Shown piece after piece: positions 5,932 through 8,166 of a DNA stretch of 8,166 nucleotides. The notes below the pieces were generated by a model. The model had not been told where the DNA came from, ran no database searches, and worked only from the letters and a program-made list of their open reading frames with translations. The stretch lies in contig JAFAMS010000030.1 of the NCBI GenBank assembly GCA_019233165.1, forward strand, positions 1 through 8,166, in the 5' to 3' direction. The position numbers and the translations under genes were made by a program. Positions within the stretch are counted from its first letter, which is position 1; the number at the start of each line of letters is the position of its first letter. This DNA is from Vulcanimicrobiota bacterium (GTDB lineage Bacteria > Vulcanimicrobiota > Vulcanimicrobiia > Vulcanimicrobiales > Vulcanimicrobiaceae).

Positions 5932-6197
5932 ACGAAATCTCGGATGCGTCGGTCGCCAAGACCAGGCCGCTCGCTTATGCGGAACTCGCCGAGAGTCGCC
6001 AGCACAAACTTCCGCGCGACCATCCCCATCACCCCGCCGATGCGATCGCACTCGGGTCGCGTGGGCGCGGGCTCGTGCGAAACCTGCGTCCATTGCCCGT
6101 GCGCGTCATGACCTCCTGGGATCATCGCGCTCGAACCGTGAATGCCGGAGCGCGACGTATTTCGGTCGACGGGAGCGGTTCGTACCGCATCGACTGA
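5928..6197 (+). CDS. Doubtful 89-aa ORF between the sigma gene and kup
   Basis: A GTG at 5928 overlaps the sigma gene's TGA as GTGA, the same junction seen one gene earlier, and the frame runs to a TGA at 6195-6197. By hand count the bases are about 71% GC at codon position 1, 54% at 2 and 71% at 3. That is the right ordering for coding DNA, but a third-position bias less extreme than I would expect for this GC-rich window. The product is His- and Arg-rich (RDHPHHPADA, GSRGRGLVRNLRPLP) with no membrane segment, signal or family I recognise. Its position after a FliA-type sigma gene would suit an anti-sigma factor such as FlgM, but I see no FlgM motif. If it is not a gene, this 281-base stretch is the untranslated region ahead of kup, in which I see no convincing promoter or riboswitch. 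Confidence 0.35.
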   Translation: MNEISDASVAKTRPLAYAELAESRQHKLPRDHPHHPADAIALGSRGRGLVRNLRPLPVRVMTSWDHRARTVNAGARRISVDGSGSYRID

Positions 6198-6212
6198 GAA
6201 GAATGGGCGCGC

Positions 6213-8096
6213 ATGCCGAAGCGCGCTACTACCGCTCCGCTCGCTCTTGCTGCCCTCGGCGTCGTTTTCGGCGACATCGCGACGAGCCCGCTCTATGCGT
6301 TTCGGCAGTGCTTCCTGGGAGACAACTCGCCGGCGGCGATGGTTCCCAACGTCCTCGGCGTGGCATCGCTGATCTTCTGGACGCTGGTCGGCGTCGTGTG
6401 CATCAAATACGCGACGTTCGTGATGAAAGCGGATCACGATGGCGAAGGCGGGACCCTCGCTCTGCTGGGACTGATCTATCCCACGAATCCGCTCAAGCTG
6501 CGGACGGGCGCGCTTCCGGTCATCGCGCTCGTGATCTTGTTCGGAACGGCCGCGCTCTACGGCGACGGCGTGATTACCCCCGCGATCTCGGTGCTCTCCG
6601 CGGTCGAGGGCCTCGACATGATCCTTCCCACCTCGGGGCACGTTGCGGTGCCGGTCACCGTGCTGGTTCTCCTTGGCTTGTTCTGGTTGCAGCCGCGCGG
6701 AACGCAGAAGATCGGCATCCTCTTCGGTCCGGTCATGCTGCTCTGGTGCATCGCGATCGGAATTGTCGGCGCGGTCTCGATCGCGCGGACCCCGTCCGTC
6801 CTCGTCGCGCTCGATCCGCGCTATGCACTCGGTTTCGTCTCGCACGGTGGGATGACGACCGTCATCGTGCTCGGGGCGACGGTCCTCTGCGTTTCGGGAG
6901 CCGAAGCGCTGTATGCGGACCTCGGACATTTCGGGATCGGCCCGATCCGCGTCGCCTGGTACTTAGCCGTCTTTCCCGCGCTCGTCCTGAACTACTTGGG
7001 GCAAGGCGCGCAGATGCTCCGCGTCCCCGACGCGCAGGACGTCTTGGTGTTCTACGCGCTCGTTCCCGGGTGGGGGATCGTCCCGATGGTGGTGCTCGCC
7101 ACCGCCGCGACCGTGATCGCATCGCAATCGTTGATCGCCGGCGCGTTCTCGTTGACGCAGCAAGCCGTGCAGCTGGGCTATCTGCCGCGCGTCACCGTCA
7201 CGCACACCTCGCACGAGACCGAAGGGCAAATCTACATCCCCATCGTCAACGCCGTCCTCGCCATCCTGTGCGTTCTCCTCGTGGTGACGTTCAAGCACTC
7301 CGACGCGTTGGCGGACGCCTACGGGCTCGCGGTCACGATCACCATGATCACCACGACCGTCGGATATGCGGCGCTGACCCGCCTGCAATGGCACTGGCCG
7401 TGGTGGCAGACGGCCGCCGTCACGGCGTTTTTCCTGCTCTTCGACGGCTCGTTTCTGATCGGCAACGTTCCGAAGATCCCGACCGGCGGATGGATTCCGC
7501 TGCTGATCGCGATCGTCGTCTTCACGATGTTCGTCACTTGGTACCGCGGCCGGCAGCGCCAGGCGAAGGTCCTGGCGTCGATGCAGATGCCGCTCGACGA
7601 GTTCTTGAAGGAGTACGACAAGCATCCCGTGAGCGAGTCGCTCGGGACGGCAGTTTTTCTCACCGCGCATCCGCACGGCGTCCCGTACGCGCTCTCGCAC
7701 CAGTGGCTGCGCACCCATCTGATGTTCGAGGCCGTCGTGCTCCTCACGATCGTCCTCGAGCGACGGCCGTACGTCCGCGCCGAAGACCGCATCGTCATCG
7801 AGGAGCTGCGTCCTCATTCGTTCTATCGGGTGACCGCCCACTATGGTTTCATGCAGGTGCCGAACGGCCACGAGATCCTCGCGCAGTGCCGCCAAAAATC
7901 GCCGGCGTACGATTTTCACGATGCAACGTACTATCTGGCCGAATCGACGGTCGTTCGCAGCGGACAGCCCGGCGCGCTTCGGCCTTGGGAGATGCTGCTG
8001 TTCTCGTGGATGCTGAACAACGCGAACCCGCTCCCGACCGCGCTCTCCCTTCCCACCAACCAGATTATCAAAGTCGGAGTGGAGGTGCCGGTCTAG
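6213..8096 (+). CDS. kup: Kup family low-affinity potassium transporter
   Basis: This 627-residue inner-membrane protein has the usual Kup length and carries K+ into the cell, probably with H+. About twelve hydrophobic segments fill residues 8-445, followed by a cytosolic domain to the end. Family landmarks are GVVFGDIATSPLYA at 16-29, KADHDGEGG at 72-80, ALYGDGVITPAISV at 114-127, SGAEALYADLGHFG near 230, and AWYLAVFPALVLNYLGQGA near 250. The C-terminal domain shows TAVFLTAHPHGVP, VVLLTIVLE and YGFMQVPN, also typical. Two normally conserved positions differ: Ala in GDIATSPLY where Gly is usual, and His in ADHDGEGG where Asn is usual. The ATG at 6213 is the first in-frame start after a stop at 6195-6197; GAGAAG at 6196-6201 is a weak, rather distant ribosome site. 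One base separates its stop from the next start. Confidence 0.95.
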   Translation: MPKRATTAPLALAALGVVFGDIATSPLYAFRQCFLGDNSPAAMVPNVLGVASLIFWTLVGVVCIKYATFVMKADHDGEGGTLALLGLIYPTNPLKLRTGALPVIALVILFGTAALYGDGVITPAISVLSAVEGLDMILPTSGHVAVPVTVLVLLGLFWLQPRGTQKIGILFGPVMLLWCIAIGIVGAVSIARTPSVLVALDPRYALGFVSHGGMTTVIVLGATVLCVSGAEALYADLGHFGIGPIRVAWYLAVFPALVLNYLGQGAQMLRVPDAQDVLVFYALVPGWGIVPMVVLATAATVIASQSLIAGAFSLTQQAVQLGYLPRVTVTHTSHETEGQIYIPIVNAVLAILCVLLVVTFKHSDALADAYGLAVTITMITTTVGYAALTRLQWHWPWWQTAAVTAFFLLFDGSFLIGNVPKIPTGGWIPLLIAIVVFTMFVTWYRGRQRQAKVLASMQMPLDEFLKEYDKHPVSESLGTAVFLTAHPHGVPYALSHQWLRTHLMFEAVVLLTIVLERRPYVRAEDRIVIEELRPHSFYRVTAHYGFMQVPNGHEILAQCRQKSPAYDFHDATYYLAESTVVRSGQPGALRPWEMLLFSWMLNNANPLPTALSLPTNQIIKVGVEVPV

Positions 8097-8097
8097 C

Positions 8098-8166
8098 ATG
8101 AACACGCGCTGGTTCGAAGACCTGGAGCCGGGCCAGGAGTTTCTATCGGCCGGCGTCACCTTGACC
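8098..8166 (+). CDS. MaoC-like dehydratase, N-terminal fragment (3' end outside window)
   Basis: An ATG one base after the kup stop opens 23 codons to the window edge. The residues MNTRWFEDLEPGQEF match the start of MaoC/hotdog-fold (R)-specific enoyl-CoA hydratases, which commonly begin 'm..r.fEdl.vGqef.s.grtvt'; AGVTLT follows in the right place for the first strand. These enzymes hydrate enoyl-CoA esters or act in related acyl-CoA steps. The catalytic 'D....H' hydratase motif lies beyond the window, so activity and substrate cannot be judged. The tight spacing suggests co-transcription with kup. Confidence 0.7.
   Translation, partial: MNTRWFEDLEPGQEFLSAGVTLT

Noticed and set aside
5932..6212. 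Possible c-di-AMP (ydaO) riboswitch ahead of kup
   Set aside because: K+ transporter genes are often controlled this way, but I could not find the conserved riboswitch core segments on the plus strand here.
5808..6929. A 373-residue minus-strand frame crossing the sigma-kup interval
   Set aside because: It runs antisense through both the sigma gene and kup and is dominated by charged low-complexity sequence; its middle part over 5932-6212 also shows no recognisable domain.
5918..8101. A 727-residue plus-strand frame over the kup region
   Set aside because: It is extremely Arg-rich and low-complexity and overlaps a textbook Kup protein in another frame; typical of GC-rich shadow frames.
6963..8159. 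A 398-residue minus-strand frame
   Set aside because: Asp/Arg/His-rich shadow wholly antisense to kup with no family resemblance.

Overview
The window is a dense, GC-rich bacterial stretch with strong G/C preference at third codon positions, many CGATCG-type words and almost no intergenic space. Several genes start with GTG or TTG, and many adjacent genes overlap or touch. It contains no tRNA, rRNA, CRISPR array or insertion sequence that I can see. The mix (GvpL/F-type gas-vesicle protein, LeuB, ECF42-type sigma factor with a DGPF partner, very compact FlgF/FlgG, FliA-type sigma factor, Kup, MaoC) suggests a flagellated high-GC bacterium. A lineage such as Eremiobacterota/WPS-2 is my low-confidence guess; the window has no phylogenetic marker strong enough to settle it.

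Layout. (1) Positions 1-1514, + strand: the C-terminal part of a GvpL/GvpF-family protein, then leuB one base later. (2) Positions 1511-3098, - strand, converging on leuB with overlapping stop codons: a 111-aa DGPF/YCII-type protein followed by a 421-aa ECF sigma factor with the long C-terminal extension of the ECF42 type. The pair is preceded by a sequence that fits the ECF42 target promoter as I remember it (TGTCGA, 17 bases, CGTC), so the sigma factor probably drives its own operon. (3) Positions 3198-3791, - strand: a helical protein resembling ferritin-like bundles. (4) Positions 3854-5931, + strand, divergent from it: a flagellar rod operon made of an unusually short FlgF-like protein, FlgG, a 62-aa small protein and a FliA/WhiG-type sigma factor, joined by overlaps at every junction. 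(5) Positions 5928-6197: a doubtful small ORF overlapping the sigma gene's stop codon. (6) Positions 6213-8096: a full-length Kup potassium transporter. (7) Positions 8098-8166: the first 23 codons of a MaoC-type dehydratase.

How they fit together. The flagellar set forms a unit in which rod proteins and the late-gene sigma factor are translationally coupled. The DGPF/ECF42 pair is a self-contained regulatory unit. LeuB (leucine synthesis) and Kup (potassium uptake) are housekeeping genes. I see no wholly new system; the most useful observations are the ECF42 promoter match, the reduced FlgF, and the small protein wedged between flgG and the sigma gene.
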